From Hymenobacter arizonensis (GTDB lineage: Bacteria; Bacteroidota; Bacteroidia; Cytophagales; Hymenobacteraceae), in contig NZ_FOXS01000006.1 of the NCBI RefSeq assembly GCF_900115775.1, positions 360,942 to 424,941 of the forward strand: a DNA stretch of 64,000 bases, given 5' to 3'. This document shows positions 26,140-33,926 of the stretch, piece after piece. The notes beneath the pieces were generated by a model. It saw only the letters and a program-made list of their open reading frames with translations. It ran no database searches and was not told where the DNA came from. The translations under genes and the position numbers were made by a program. Positions within the stretch are counted from its first letter, which is position 1, and the number at the start of each line of letters is the position of its first letter.

Positions 26140-26871
26140 CTAGCGCGCCAAGCTCGCGAGCGCCGCGCCCGACATTGTAACCTGGGCACTGTCGCCAAAC
26201 TGCCAGCGGAGCTTGGGCAGGGCCACATTCTCAGCATTCAGCTTGCCGCGCTTGTCCACCCGAATATCGGTCGAAGCCAGCGTATTGGAGGAATTCAAGT
26301 CGAGCTGAGCGGTGCTGCCGGGGCTTTGGCCCACGCTGGCCCGCAGGTGGCCAAGGTGGTTATTGACTAGCACCACCCGCGCAGTACCGTCTTGCACCAG
26401 GCGCATGCTGTCCTGGGTGAAGCCCTGCACCACCAGCATGGCGAAGTTGGGATAGTGCTGCGGCAGCTTTTTTTCGACCCGGCCATTCACCACATACGTG
26501 GTGCTAGCCGTGAGCACATCCAGGCGCGGGCAGCGAATAATCACGGCATTGCCTCCGCCCTTAAACTTTACTTCTTCGGCAAAATTCAGCGCAACCGTCA
26601 GCTCAGTGCCTTCCTGGGTGATGCGTACGAAGTCTGCCGCCTCTTTGCTCACATACACCCCAAACGGGCCTTCTTCGATGCGGGCACTCAGCAGACCCGC
26701 CCCCGGCAGGTGCACGGTGCGGAAGTTGCGCTGCGACTGCAGGTCGTAGTTCAGGACCGGGTTCTTGTAGGCTCCCAGGCGGTACTCGTTGCGCAGGGCG
26801 GCGTTGTAGGCGGTGAGGGAGCCCAGCAGCAGCAGGCCCGCGGCGGTTAAAAACTTCAGGCTGTTTTTCAT
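26140..26871 (-). CDS. Exported protein, possibly GIN/DUF2807-like, last gene of ABC operon
   Basis: 243 residues with an N-terminal hydrophobic anchor or signal (LKFLTAAGLLLLGSLTAY). The remainder alternates short beta strands: FGVYVSKEAADFVRITQEGTELTVALNF, VNNHLGHLRASVG, LSSNTLASTDIRVDKRGKLNAENVALPKLRWQFGDSAQVTMSG. This pattern resembles head-GIN domain (DUF2807) proteins but I cannot confirm it. Its ATG overlaps the GntR gene's stop as ATGA (26868-26871). In many Bacteroidota, a GIN-like protein follows this sort of ABC/regulator pair. Confidence 0.6.
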   Translation of the reverse strand: MKNSLKFLTAAGLLLLGSLTAYNAALRNEYRLGAYKNPVLNYDLQSQRNFRTVHLPGAGLLSARIEEGPFGVYVSKEAADFVRITQEGTELTVALNFAEEVKFKGGGNAVIIRCPRLDVLTASTTYVVNGRVEKKLPQHYPNFAMLVVQGFTQDSMRLVQDGTARVVLVNNHLGHLRASVGQSPGSTAQLDLNSSNTLASTDIRVDKRGKLNAENVALPKLRWQFGDSAQVTMSGAALASLAR

Positions 26872-27266
26872 GATTGGGGAGCGAGCGTGGGTTGAGTCTC
26901 GGGGTGTTCGGCCAGGAAATCGGCGTAGCGCTGCTGAATCTCGGGCAAGCCCACGCCCAGCAGGCGCATGTTGCGGAAAAAGGCGGGCAGCTCCTGCTGC
27001 AGAAAACGGGCTTTGCGCTGCTCCTGCACGCGCTGGGGTCCGTCGAGCGCCACAAAAAAGCCGATGCCTCGCTTGTTGTAAATCACCTCCTGACCTTGCA
27101 GGTGCTCGTAGGTGCGCATCACCGTATTGGGGTTGACTTGCAGGTCGCCGGCCAGCTCGCGCACCGACGGAATCTTGTCGTCGGGGGGCCACTGCCCCCG
27201 CAGGATGTGCTCGCCCACGTACCCGGCAATTTGTAGGTAGATGGCTTCGTTGTCGTTGAATTCCAT
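26868..27266 (-). CDS. GntR family (YtrA-type) transcriptional regulator
   Basis: 132 residues: only the winged helix and a short tail, as in the YtrA subfamily. Helix-turn-helix in EAIYLQIAGYVGEHILRGQWPPDDKIPSVRELAGDLQVNPNTVMRTYEHLQGQEVIYNKRGIGFFV. YtrA-type regulators usually repress their own ABC transporter operon. Here it is third, 14 bases after the permease stop, and its target is likely the 22-bp palindrome at 28908-28929. Start at 27266 rather than the upstream ATG at 27323, which lies in the permease. Confidence 0.88.
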   Translation of the reverse strand: MEFNDNEAIYLQIAGYVGEHILRGQWPPDDKIPSVRELAGDLQVNPNTVMRTYEHLQGQEVIYNKRGIGFFVALDGPQRVQEQRKARFLQQELPAFFRNMRLLGVGLPEIQQRYADFLAEHPETQPTLAPQS

Positions 27267-27280
27267 ATCGATACCCGCGC

Positions 27281-28054
27281 TTAAAGTTGTTTCTCGTTCA
27301 GTCGGGCATAGGCGCTCAACCAAAACAGCACGGCCAGTGCCAGCGCCAGTATTCCGAATAAGGCCGTCTGGCTGTTGCCCAGCGCCAATGAAAACACTTG
27401 GTCACCTTCGCGCAGCGTCATGTCGGCAAACGGAGGCGCGAATCGAATATCCGGAGAAAGCAGCCCCTTCAACACCTGGAAATTGAGCACCGAACACACT
27501 GCAAGTAAGCCAAATGCCGTAAAAGCGGTTCGGATGACGTGCAACCGCTGGAAGTAGATGGCGCCCCACAAACTCACCCCATGTACCAGGGCAAAATACA
27601 GCAGTATGCTGTTGAGGTCTCCGGGCCGATTCGAAAAATCAAGCAGTAGGCCCGAAACAATCCCTCCGGCCAGTTGGATGGTAAGGGCATCGACGGCAAA
27701 AAATACGGCTGTGAACACGACCAAGAATACCGGCAGCGAGAGCAACCACACCACCAGGTATTTCTCCAGGTGCGAGGCAGGCAAAAGCAGTGCTGGAACT
27801 GCCCGCCGTTGGTCGCCCAAAGCCTCAAATACCGTTGAGGTAAAGACTGCCCCCGACAACATCAGAAAAAATGAGAATAATGCGACCTGTGTGTTAGCCT
27901 CTAAGGGCTGGCGTGCCAGGTAGGTGAGCCCGCCCAGGGCCAGGGCCAGCACCCCGGCCAGCACGCCCGTGCCCATGAGGTAGCTGCGCATGTGCTCGCC
28001 AACGTGCTTGCGCAGCAAGAGCCCAAAGCGGGAAATGTTAAAATGCTGGTTCAT
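27281..28054 (-). CDS. ABC transporter membrane subunit (unclassified)
   Basis: 257 residues, about six hydrophobic segments (for example LMGTGVLAGVLALALGGLTYL, VVWLLSLPVFLVVFTAVFF, ALFGILALALAVLFWLSAY). No signature motif recognised beyond position: it overlaps the ATPase gene by 17 bases and is followed by the regulator. Likely the permease for the ATPase encoded just upstream; substrate unknown (YtrA-type ABC systems are mostly linked to envelope or antimicrobial stress). Confidence 0.8.
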   Translation of the reverse strand: MNQHFNISRFGLLLRKHVGEHMRSYLMGTGVLAGVLALALGGLTYLARQPLEANTQVALFSFFLMLSGAVFTSTVFEALGDQRRAVPALLLPASHLEKYLVVWLLSLPVFLVVFTAVFFAVDALTIQLAGGIVSGLLLDFSNRPGDLNSILLYFALVHGVSLWGAIYFQRLHVIRTAFTAFGLLAVCSVLNFQVLKGLLSPDIRFAPPFADMTLREGDQVFSLALGNSQTALFGILALALAVLFWLSAYARLNEKQL

Positions 28055-28892
28055 GAGAAGTTTGAGTTAAATAGGTTGCCAAAGCAGTATTGCCGCTGAC
28101 CAGGGCATTGAATAGCAATTCCAAGTCGACGCGGCTCGGCAGCCCGGCCGGGTTGGGCCAGATGCCGTGCTGCCCGCGCGCCGAAGCTTCGGTGTAGAGG
28201 GCGGGTTGGGCTTCGTCGGGGCGGGCGGCGCCGAAACGAAGGCGTTCGGTGAGGTCGTCCATGCTGTGGTTGAGCACAATGCGGCGGTCGTGCACCACCA
28301 CCACGGTATCAATCAGCGCGTCGAGGTCGCGGACCTGGTGGGTCGAGATTATCACGCAGCGCTCCTCGCCCAGGGCCGAGGCCACGATTTTGCGAAACTG
28401 CGCCTTGGAGGGGATGTCGAGACCGTTGGTGGGCTCGTCCATCACGAGCAAGCTGGTGTTGGCCGCGAGCGCGAAGGCAATCATGAACTTCTTCTGCTGG
28501 CCAAACGACATGGCCGAGAGCTTGGCGTGCGCCGGCACTTCCAGCTCGCTCAGGTAGCCGCTCAGTTGGGCGCGGTCGAAGCGCGGGTAGAAGGGCGCCG
28601 TGCTGGCCACAAACTGCTCCCCCGTGATGGCGGGCATGTGCACCTCTTCGGGCAGAAAAAAGAGGTCGGCTAACACGCTGGGCCGCCGCAGGGCCGTGGC
28701 CTGCCCGTGCAAGGTGCAGGCACCCGACCAGGGAAAGGCCAGCCCCACAATGCACTTCAGCAGCGTGGACTTGCCGGCCCCGTTCTTGCCGAGCAAGCCG
28801 TAGATGTGCCCCCGCTCCAGTGACAAGTTGAGGCTTTCGAACAGCGGCACCCGTTTGGAGTACCCAAAATGAAGGTCTTGGATGCGAACCAT
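28038..28892 (-). CDS. ABC transporter ATP-binding protein
   Basis: 284 residues. Walker A GKNGAGKS (35-42), a weak signature SFGQQ (129-133) replacing LSGGQ, and Walker B LLVMDEP (148-154) followed by TNGLD; the His in ISTHQVRD is the switch His. First gene of a four-gene operon read leftwards (ATPase, permease, GntR, exported protein). A -7 sequence and a 22-bp operator lie directly upstream. The C-terminal 70 residues are unlike other ABC ATPases. Confidence 0.92.
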   Translation of the reverse strand: MVRIQDLHFGYSKRVPLFESLNLSLERGHIYGLLGKNGAGKSTLLKCIVGLAFPWSGACTLHGQATALRRPSVLADLFFLPEEVHMPAITGEQFVASTAPFYPRFDRAQLSGYLSELEVPAHAKLSAMSFGQQKKFMIAFALAANTSLLVMDEPTNGLDIPSKAQFRKIVASALGEERCVIISTHQVRDLDALIDTVVVVHDRRIVLNHSMDDLTERLRFGAARPDEAQPALYTEASARGQHGIWPNPAGLPSRVDLELLFNALVSGNTALATYLTQTSHEPAF

Positions 28893-28907
28893 GAGCTCAT
28901 TGTTTTA

Positions 28908-28939
28908 GTGTACTAATTATCTAGTACACCACAAACATA
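28908..28939 (-). promoter_or_regulatory. YtrA-type operator and promoter of the ABC operon
   Basis: Perfect palindrome GTGTACTA-ATTATC-TAGTACAC at 28908-28929, 15 bases upstream of the ATPase start codon. Directly upstream on the minus strand is TATGTTTG (28932-28939), matching TAnnTTTG. The operator therefore covers the transcription start region. Palindromes of this type are known for YtrA-family GntR regulators. Confidence 0.8.
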
Positions 28940-29089
28940 AGGTTAAGAATTGAATGCGATTCATTCTCTTTAAAAAAATTCTGCTAATCAGCCATGCGAA
29001 CGACCCTACAGGCACAGCCACCAGATATTCGGGGCATAAAAAAACCTCACCCAAACGGAATGAGGCAGTTGCTGAAGACAAGAAAGCTG

Positions 29090-29686
29090 CTAATAAACCG
29101 GGAGTGCTGCGTTGCCCCGCCGGTCGTACCCAGTTTGATGGAGTGAAGTTTTACCTGATGATTTTCGTTGCTGGTCAGTTTTTAACGGTTTGTCTGGAAG
29201 CGGACCGTTGGGCTCAACCGGCGAAGGTTCGTAGCTGATTTTAATTTCGCGGCTGGTTAGTCCTGTAGCTTGTTCCCGGTTTCGGAGCAGGTGCTGGCCG
29301 GCATACTCAGCCTCTCGTTCCTTGGCAAAATCGTGCAGCTTGCGGGCCTGCGACTGGGGCAAATAGCCCATTATTTCAGTAACCCTGGCTGTTTTGACTG
29401 TGATGTTGGCGCTGCTGACATTTCCGACGAATTGCATGGCCTGCACATCTTCCCACAAGTAGGTTTTGAATTCCATGCTCAAGCCGAAGTTTCGCAGGCG
29501 GCAAAAGATGATGCGCATGGGCGTCACGGCCACGCAGTCCGGGAAGGCGTTGAACAATGGTTTTTGCTGCACGGCCACGTATTCAATCTCCTCCCCAGCG
29601 GCGAGCAGAACAGTAACATTGCCCATCAGCTTTTCAACTGTTTTAGGGTCTTGACCTTCAGTCAAATAATGAGTACACGAGACCAT
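29090..29686 (-). CDS. PH domain-like protein (bPH family)
   Basis: 198 residues. Residues about 10-125 have the prokaryotic PH-like pattern DPKTVEKLMGNVTVLLAAGEEIEYVAVQQKP...CVAVTPMRIIFCRLRNFGLSMEFKTYLWEDVQ, with a helical DPKTVEKL start as in bPH_3/YdjM-like proteins. The C-terminal 70 residues (SYEPSPVEPNGPLPDKPLKTDQQ) are unstructured and polar. Cytoplasmic or membrane-associated; function unknown. Single gene in a low-GC stretch. Confidence 0.6.
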   Translation of the reverse strand: MVSCTHYLTEGQDPKTVEKLMGNVTVLLAAGEEIEYVAVQQKPLFNAFPDCVAVTPMRIIFCRLRNFGLSMEFKTYLWEDVQAMQFVGNVSSANITVKTARVTEIMGYLPQSQARKLHDFAKEREAEYAGQHLLRNREQATGLTSREIKISYEPSPVEPNGPLPDKPLKTDQQRKSSGKTSLHQTGYDRRGNAALPVY

Positions 29687-30005
29687 TATAACAAGTACGA
29701 GGTTTTAGGATAAATAGTAGTGCTCCAGCTGATATAGTTATCACTAAGCTGAGGTAATGCGGCCTTCGGCTCGTGCTCCTGCTTACTTATTTGACGATTT
29801 TCTTCCAGTGACGGGCCTCCCCCCTTTCCAGCACCCATGCATTTCGTTTGCAACCAGATGCCAATAGGGATAACCGCAGTACAGTCGAGCAGAAATGATT
29901 ATTGTATAGTTCTCATTTAGTGGTGCAAAGGTGAATTGGCTGCGATAAACAACGCAAAGGCCAAAATTTTCTTTTTTATTTGACTTTTCACCGTCCTTCT
30001 ACCAA
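29687..30005. other. Intergenic region, 319 bases
   Basis: Between divergent genes. AT-rich near 29690-29760 and 29890-29990. I found no convincing terminator, palindrome or small gene. Confidence 0.4.
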
Positions 30006-31256
30006 GTGCCCCACATTTCCCCTCGCTTACATACTGCCCTTCGCAATGCTGTTGCGGCCCGCTTTGGCCAGCCCCTGCTCTATCCCAGCCACTGCGACGC
30101 GCTGGAAGCAGAGCTGCAGAAAGCCGGAGGCACAGGCACACGGCGCCTAAGCCCCAGCACCTTGCGGCGGTTTTTTGGGCTCGTAGACAAAGAAGGCGGC
30201 TACCATTTGCACACCCTCGACACCCTGGCACGCTACGCCGGACACAGCAATTTCGCCGACTTCGGGCGCGCTGTTTCCAGCCTTGCGGAGTCCGAGCCAA
30301 CGACAGCGGGCGCCCTCACCGATATTCCGGAACTGCTGGCCATGGAGCGCCTTTCCTGCCCTGAGCGCCTGTTGCTGGGCAACTTTCTGGGGCGCGTGTC
30401 GCGTCCCTCCGAGCCTCGGGGCACGGCCAGCCCACTGGCGCTGCGGCTGGCTGCCCATCCGGCCGGCCAAGTGTTCTTCGTTGAATCGTTCGTGGATTTA
30501 GCCCACCTCAACGGAGCCTACGGCGAAGTGCTGCGCGAATACCTAAAGCACAAGCTTACCGCCGAGGCCAAGCTGTTCGGATATAGCACGCTCTTTTTGG
30601 GCGAGTTTCTGGCGGAAGACGAAGCCGCTTGGCGCGCCCGGTTGCCGGTGCTGCTGGCCCTGCCCGTGCCCGCCGAGGTTCATGCTTTTCCGCGGGGCCG
30701 GCGCGCCTTCGCCGAGCTGGTTGCGGCCTGGCACGACGCTCCCCAACAGCCCTTGCCCCCCGCTACGCTGGCCCGGCTACGGCGCGAAGCTGCGGCGGCA
30801 CCTCCTTCGTTGGCTCCAGCCCCGGCGTTGCCCGCTTTCTACAATCATTTTCCGGCGGGTTACCACTTCTTCGTGGCTGAGGCTTTGTTTCTGACCGAGC
30901 AGTTTGGCCCGCTACTCGAGTGGCTGGAGTTCACCCAGCTTCAGTTTCCCGAGTTGGCCACGCTGGAGCAGAACGTGTACAACGAGCTGCTCCGCGCCTT
31001 TAGGGCCGTGGCAGAGCTTCGCACCGGCCATGCCCGCTCCGGCAACATGGGGATGCACCTGCTCTTTCAGCTGGAAAGCCACAGCTGGTTGCTCGACTAT
31101 TACCAAGTGCATATCTGGCTTGTAGAGCTCCACCTCGCCGACAAAACCGATATCACCGAAATCGCCCGGCTTCAAAATAAAGTGCTGGAGTTCTCAGCCC
31201 TGCACCGCATGCCTTTCTTCAACCGGGTGGCGCAGCAAATAGCGGCTGGCTCCTAA
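30006..31256 (+). CDS. Unknown protein with HTH-like N-terminal segment
   Basis: 416 residues, GTG start (no ATG nearby in frame). Residues about 40-85 (GGTGTRRLSPSTLRRFFGLVDKEGGYHLHTLDTLARYAGHSNFADFG) match a short segment common in Bacteroidota that looks like a helix-turn-helix recognition unit. The remainder is helical, rich in Leu/Ala/His, and has no signal peptide or membrane segment; it may be a repeat (TPR-like) scaffold. Probably a cytoplasmic DNA- or protein-binding protein. Not recognised further. Followed by a hairpin at 31259-31290. Confidence 0.65.
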   Translation: MPHISPRLHTALRNAVAARFGQPLLYPSHCDALEAELQKAGGTGTRRLSPSTLRRFFGLVDKEGGYHLHTLDTLARYAGHSNFADFGRAVSSLAESEPTTAGALTDIPELLAMERLSCPERLLLGNFLGRVSRPSEPRGTASPLALRLAAHPAGQVFFVESFVDLAHLNGAYGEVLREYLKHKLTAEAKLFGYSTLFLGEFLAEDEAAWRARLPVLLALPVPAEVHAFPRGRRAFAELVAAWHDAPQQPLPPATLARLRREAAAAPPSLAPAPALPAFYNHFPAGYHFFVAEALFLTEQFGPLLEWLEFTQLQFPELATLEQNVYNELLRAFRAVAELRTGHARSGNMGMHLLFQLESHSWLLDYYQVHIWLVELHLADKTDITEIARLQNKVLEFSALHRMPFFNRVAQQIAAGS

Positions 31257-31258
31257 AA

Positions 31259-31290
31259 GCGCGGCTGCCCCGTAGTCGAAGCAGCCGCGC
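31259..31290 (+). terminator. Hairpin after the HTH-like gene
   Basis: Perfect 10-bp stem GCGCGGCTGC/GCAGCCGCGC with a 12-base loop, starting 3 bases after the stop codon; no T-run, so it may be a bidirectional or Rho-assisted stop between convergent genes. Confidence 0.55.
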
Positions 31291-31337
31291 CCAACTAGCT
31301 TAAGTTGGCCTCAGAATTTATCCCGCTATGCTGGAAG

Positions 31338-32492
31338 CTACACCTTCACGGGCTTGCCCTTGCGCGCCGACTCGTAGATGGCCATAATCAGCTTGATGTC
31401 GCGCAGGCCTTCCTCGCCGGGGGTTTTGGGTGTTTTGTTTTCGAGCACGCACTCGGCCATGTGGTCGAGCTCGGCGGCAAACTGGTTGCCTTCCTTGATG
31501 CTGGGTTTCATTTCGCCATCGGCTTTGCCAATGGTCATGTTGTGCTCATAGTAGTCAGTAGCGGGGTCGAGGTCGAGGAAGGCTTTCTCGCCAAAGGCCC
31601 GGAAGCGCTTCACCGTTTCAATGCTGTAGGCACTGGTGCAGGTGGCCAGCACGCCGCTGGGGAAGCGCAACGTGAAATGAATCTGGTCTTCTACTTCCTT
31701 GAAGCGTGGGTCGGAGTGGTCGGTCGACTCCATGGCCATCACTTCCACGGGCTCTTCGCCGGTGAGGTAGCGGGCGGCATTGAGCGAGTAGATGCCGATG
31801 TCCATGAGCGAGCCGCCGCCGGCCAGCTTCTTCACCACGCGCCATTCGTCGGCCTTGTCTTCGGTGGGTTTCACCTGCCGGCCGTGGTCGGAGGTAACGT
31901 AGCGCAGCTTGCCCAACTCGCCCTTTTTGATGCGGTCAATGGCCTCGAGATTGAACGGCTCGAATTGGGCACGATAGGCCACCATAAGTTTTTTGCCAGC
32001 CTTGCGGCAGGCATCAATCATGCGTTGGCACTCGGCCACGGTGTTGGCCATGGGCTTTTCGGTGAGCACGTGCTTGCCGGCCTGCGCGGCCCGCACCACG
32101 TACTCGGCGTGCATGCCGGGTGGCAGCACCACGTACACCACGTCCACGGCCGGGTTGTCCTTGATGCTGTCGAAATTCTGGTAGCTGTAGCAGTTCTTGG
32201 CATCTACGCTGTACTCCTTGGCCAGCTTCTGCATCTTTTCGGGCGAGCCGCTCACCAGCGCAGTGATTTTGGCGTGCTTGCTTTCCTTGAAAGCGGGCAT
32301 CATTTGCTCCTGGGCGTATTTACCAAGGCCTACAATGGCAAAACCAACCTTGCGCTGGTCATCGTTTTGAGTTGGGGAAGCTGACATAGGAAGTGCAATG
32401 GCCGGGCCGGCAATGGCCGCAGTGGCGGCCGTCAGGCCCGCCTGCCGCAGAAATTGCCGGCGAGAATTGGTGTGGTTAGAATCGGTAGACAT
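31338..32492 (-). CDS. Tat-exported Gfo/Idh/MocA family oxidoreductase
   Basis: 384 residues with a twin-arginine signal (SRRQFLRQAGLTAATAAIAGPAIALP). Then the NAD(P)-binding start KVGFAIVGLGKYAQEQMMPAFKESKHAKITALVSGSPEKM, the EKPMANTVAECQRM stretch (glutamate/lysine catalytic loop) and a C-terminal substrate domain. Family members oxidise or isomerise sugars or other hydroxy compounds in the periplasm or after export with the bound cofactor. Substrate not inferable. Downstream of the zeta-toxin cassette, 126 bases from its last gene, so possibly separate. Confidence 0.85.
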   Translation of the reverse strand: MSTDSNHTNSRRQFLRQAGLTAATAAIAGPAIALPMSASPTQNDDQRKVGFAIVGLGKYAQEQMMPAFKESKHAKITALVSGSPEKMQKLAKEYSVDAKNCYSYQNFDSIKDNPAVDVVYVVLPPGMHAEYVVRAAQAGKHVLTEKPMANTVAECQRMIDACRKAGKKLMVAYRAQFEPFNLEAIDRIKKGELGKLRYVTSDHGRQVKPTEDKADEWRVVKKLAGGGSLMDIGIYSLNAARYLTGEEPVEVMAMESTDHSDPRFKEVEDQIHFTLRFPSGVLATCTSAYSIETVKRFRAFGEKAFLDLDPATDYYEHNMTIGKADGEMKPSIKEGNQFAAELDHMAECVLENKTPKTPGEEGLRDIKLIMAIYESARKGKPVKV

Positions 32493-32618
32493 CAGGCAAA
32501 CATTAAACTGTGCTGCCTGTGGAAACGAGCGGAACCGGGATGGCGTTGCGTTCGGGGCGCAATCGTAACACAGCCACTATCCAGAAACTCATACGAACTC
32601 AAGAGTTACACTGCCCAA

Positions 32619-32798
32619 CTACACAGCATTGCGAGCAGGAGGCATTTCCTCCGGTGGCACGGCAATTATTTTACCGTCGCGGGAGATTATAACCGGACTC
32701 TGCTTGTACTTTTTGAAAGCGAGCATGGCCTTGTATGTAGCTATAAGGCCAATTTGTAGCTGCTGATTGATGTGCGCGGCTTGCTCTTTTTTAGACAT
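32619..32798 (-). CDS. Small protein overlapping the zeta-like kinase gene
   Basis: 59 residues, read directly from the sequence and not long enough for usual ORF cut-offs. It begins MSKKEQAAHINQQLQIGLIA, continues with a basic helix (TYKAMLAFKKYKQ) and has SPVIISRDGKIIAVPPEEMP, a DGK-VxP motif. Start ATG overlaps the kinase gene's stop by 8 bases (32791-32798), so translation is coupled. GC is low (25 of 60 bases in 32701-32760). No function known; the position makes it a candidate partner or antitoxin of the kinase. Confidence 0.7.
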   Translation of the reverse strand: MSKKEQAAHINQQLQIGLIATYKAMLAFKKYKQSPVIISRDGKIIAVPPEEMPPARNAV

Positions 32799-33363
32799 GA
32801 TATTTAGCAGTTAGTTGTTGCCAAAGAAGCTGATTAGTTACAAAAATTTCGCCATCTGCATTCGTCGCTATCAACTGCCCAGCACCGTCAGAATTATCAA
32901 TAAACGACCAGTTATCTACTACGGTGCAATAAGCGGCAAAAAATTGCTGTAAACCCCCATCATAGCGCCGCCTGATAACTAGTTCCGGAATATGGTGACC
33001 ACCTTCGCGTACTCGCTCTTTCACCCGGTTCACGGCTAATTCAGGAGAATTGAGCCAGAAAAAGAACAGACTGACAAAATACCCCTGCTCTCGCGCCTCC
33101 GCGATAAACCGCAGGTAATGCCGCGTGGCCAGCGTGGTTTCCAGTGCGAAAGTCTCCCCCGCTGCCAGCAATTCGTGCAGCCGCGCCAGCATCAGACGGC
33201 CCGCCTGGATGCTCACCGTTTCGGGCTGGAAGGGCGAGAGGCCCCGGGCTATTTCGTCAGCATTCACAAACTCGCGGCAACCCAGCAGGCCGGGAAGCAG
33301 GGCGAAGGCAGCAGTGGTTTTGCCTGCGCCGTTGCAGCCGGCTAAGAGGTATAGGGTCTTCAT
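32791..33363 (-). CDS. Zeta toxin-like P-loop kinase
   Basis: 190 residues. P-loop GCNGAGKTT (9-17) and the typical zeta-type string VNADEIARGLSPFQPETVSIQAGRLMLARL; then FALETTLATRHYL, GYFVSLFFFWLNSPELAVNRV and VREGGHHIPELVIRRRYDGG. Zeta toxins phosphorylate UDP-N-acetylglucosamine (established for pezT/zeta); some relatives act on other substrates. Asp36, Glu75 and Arg-rich loop would be the substrate site. Upstream overlap with the 187-residue gene is ATGA (33360-33363); downstream overlap with the 59-residue gene is 8 bases. No epsilon-like antitoxin is present upstream. Confidence 0.82.
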   Translation of the reverse strand: MKTLYLLAGCNGAGKTTAAFALLPGLLGCREFVNADEIARGLSPFQPETVSIQAGRLMLARLHELLAAGETFALETTLATRHYLRFIAEAREQGYFVSLFFFWLNSPELAVNRVKERVREGGHHIPELVIRRRYDGGLQQFFAAYCTVVDNWSFIDNSDGAGQLIATNADGEIFVTNQLLWQQLTAKYHV

Positions 33364-33923
33364 AGACCGAATCCTATTCCAGTTTTGCTTAACTCATTTG
33401 CTCCCGGCAAAATGGATGAGCTACCAATTTTGCCGACAGCTATTTTGTGAATATGATATTTTAAGCTTCTTGAAGCCGCTGCAATTTCTTCCCAATTCCA
33501 GCAATTCACCTTGCCTTTTTCTATTCTGATGTCTTCCCATGCCAATGCTCCTTTCTCACTGAAATGCCCAATAGAAGAATTAGAAAGGATGTTGTTTTGA
33601 CATCCGCCCAAATACAGTTGAATCATTCCCCAAGCATCTGTTGAGTAGCGGTGGGTATGTCCATTACAACTCTCCGGGTTCAATTTTATTTTTCTAAATG
33701 CTACCGCTCCACCAAAACGAGGACTCCACATTTGGAAAGTAACGGCGGACTGGCCACCACTTTCTAAATCAAACTTTGCTGCTATTTCATCTGCACTTAT
33801 GTACTGGCAAACTTCTTGACCAAGTTCAGAATAGCAGTCAAAAACTTGTAAATCTGTGTTTTCGAAAATAAAGTTTAAAACCCAGATTATATCCGCCCTA
33901 TTCGCTAAGAAATTGTAGTTCAT
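33360..33923 (-). CDS. Unknown protein, first gene of the zeta-kinase cassette
   Basis: 187 residues, no signal or membrane segment. Sequence features: an acidic start (NTDLQVFDCYSELGQEV), SADEIAAKFDLESGGQSAVTFQMWSPRFGGAVAFRKIKLNPESCNGHTHRYSTDAWGMIQLYLGGCQNN, and a C-terminal SGI-rich end. No family recognised. It begins 3 bases after the stop of the acyl-CoA carboxylase gene and overlaps the kinase by 4 bases. Base composition is clearly different: 22 G/C of 60 in 33421-33480 against 37 of 60 in 34201-34260. I regard it as acquired. Confidence 0.65.
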   Translation of the reverse strand: MNYNFLANRADIIWVLNFIFENTDLQVFDCYSELGQEVCQYISADEIAAKFDLESGGQSAVTFQMWSPRFGGAVAFRKIKLNPESCNGHTHRYSTDAWGMIQLYLGGCQNNILSNSSIGHFSEKGALAWEDIRIEKGKVNCWNWEEIAAASRSLKYHIHKIAVGKIGSSSILPGANELSKTGIGFGL

Positions 33924-33926
33924 ACC

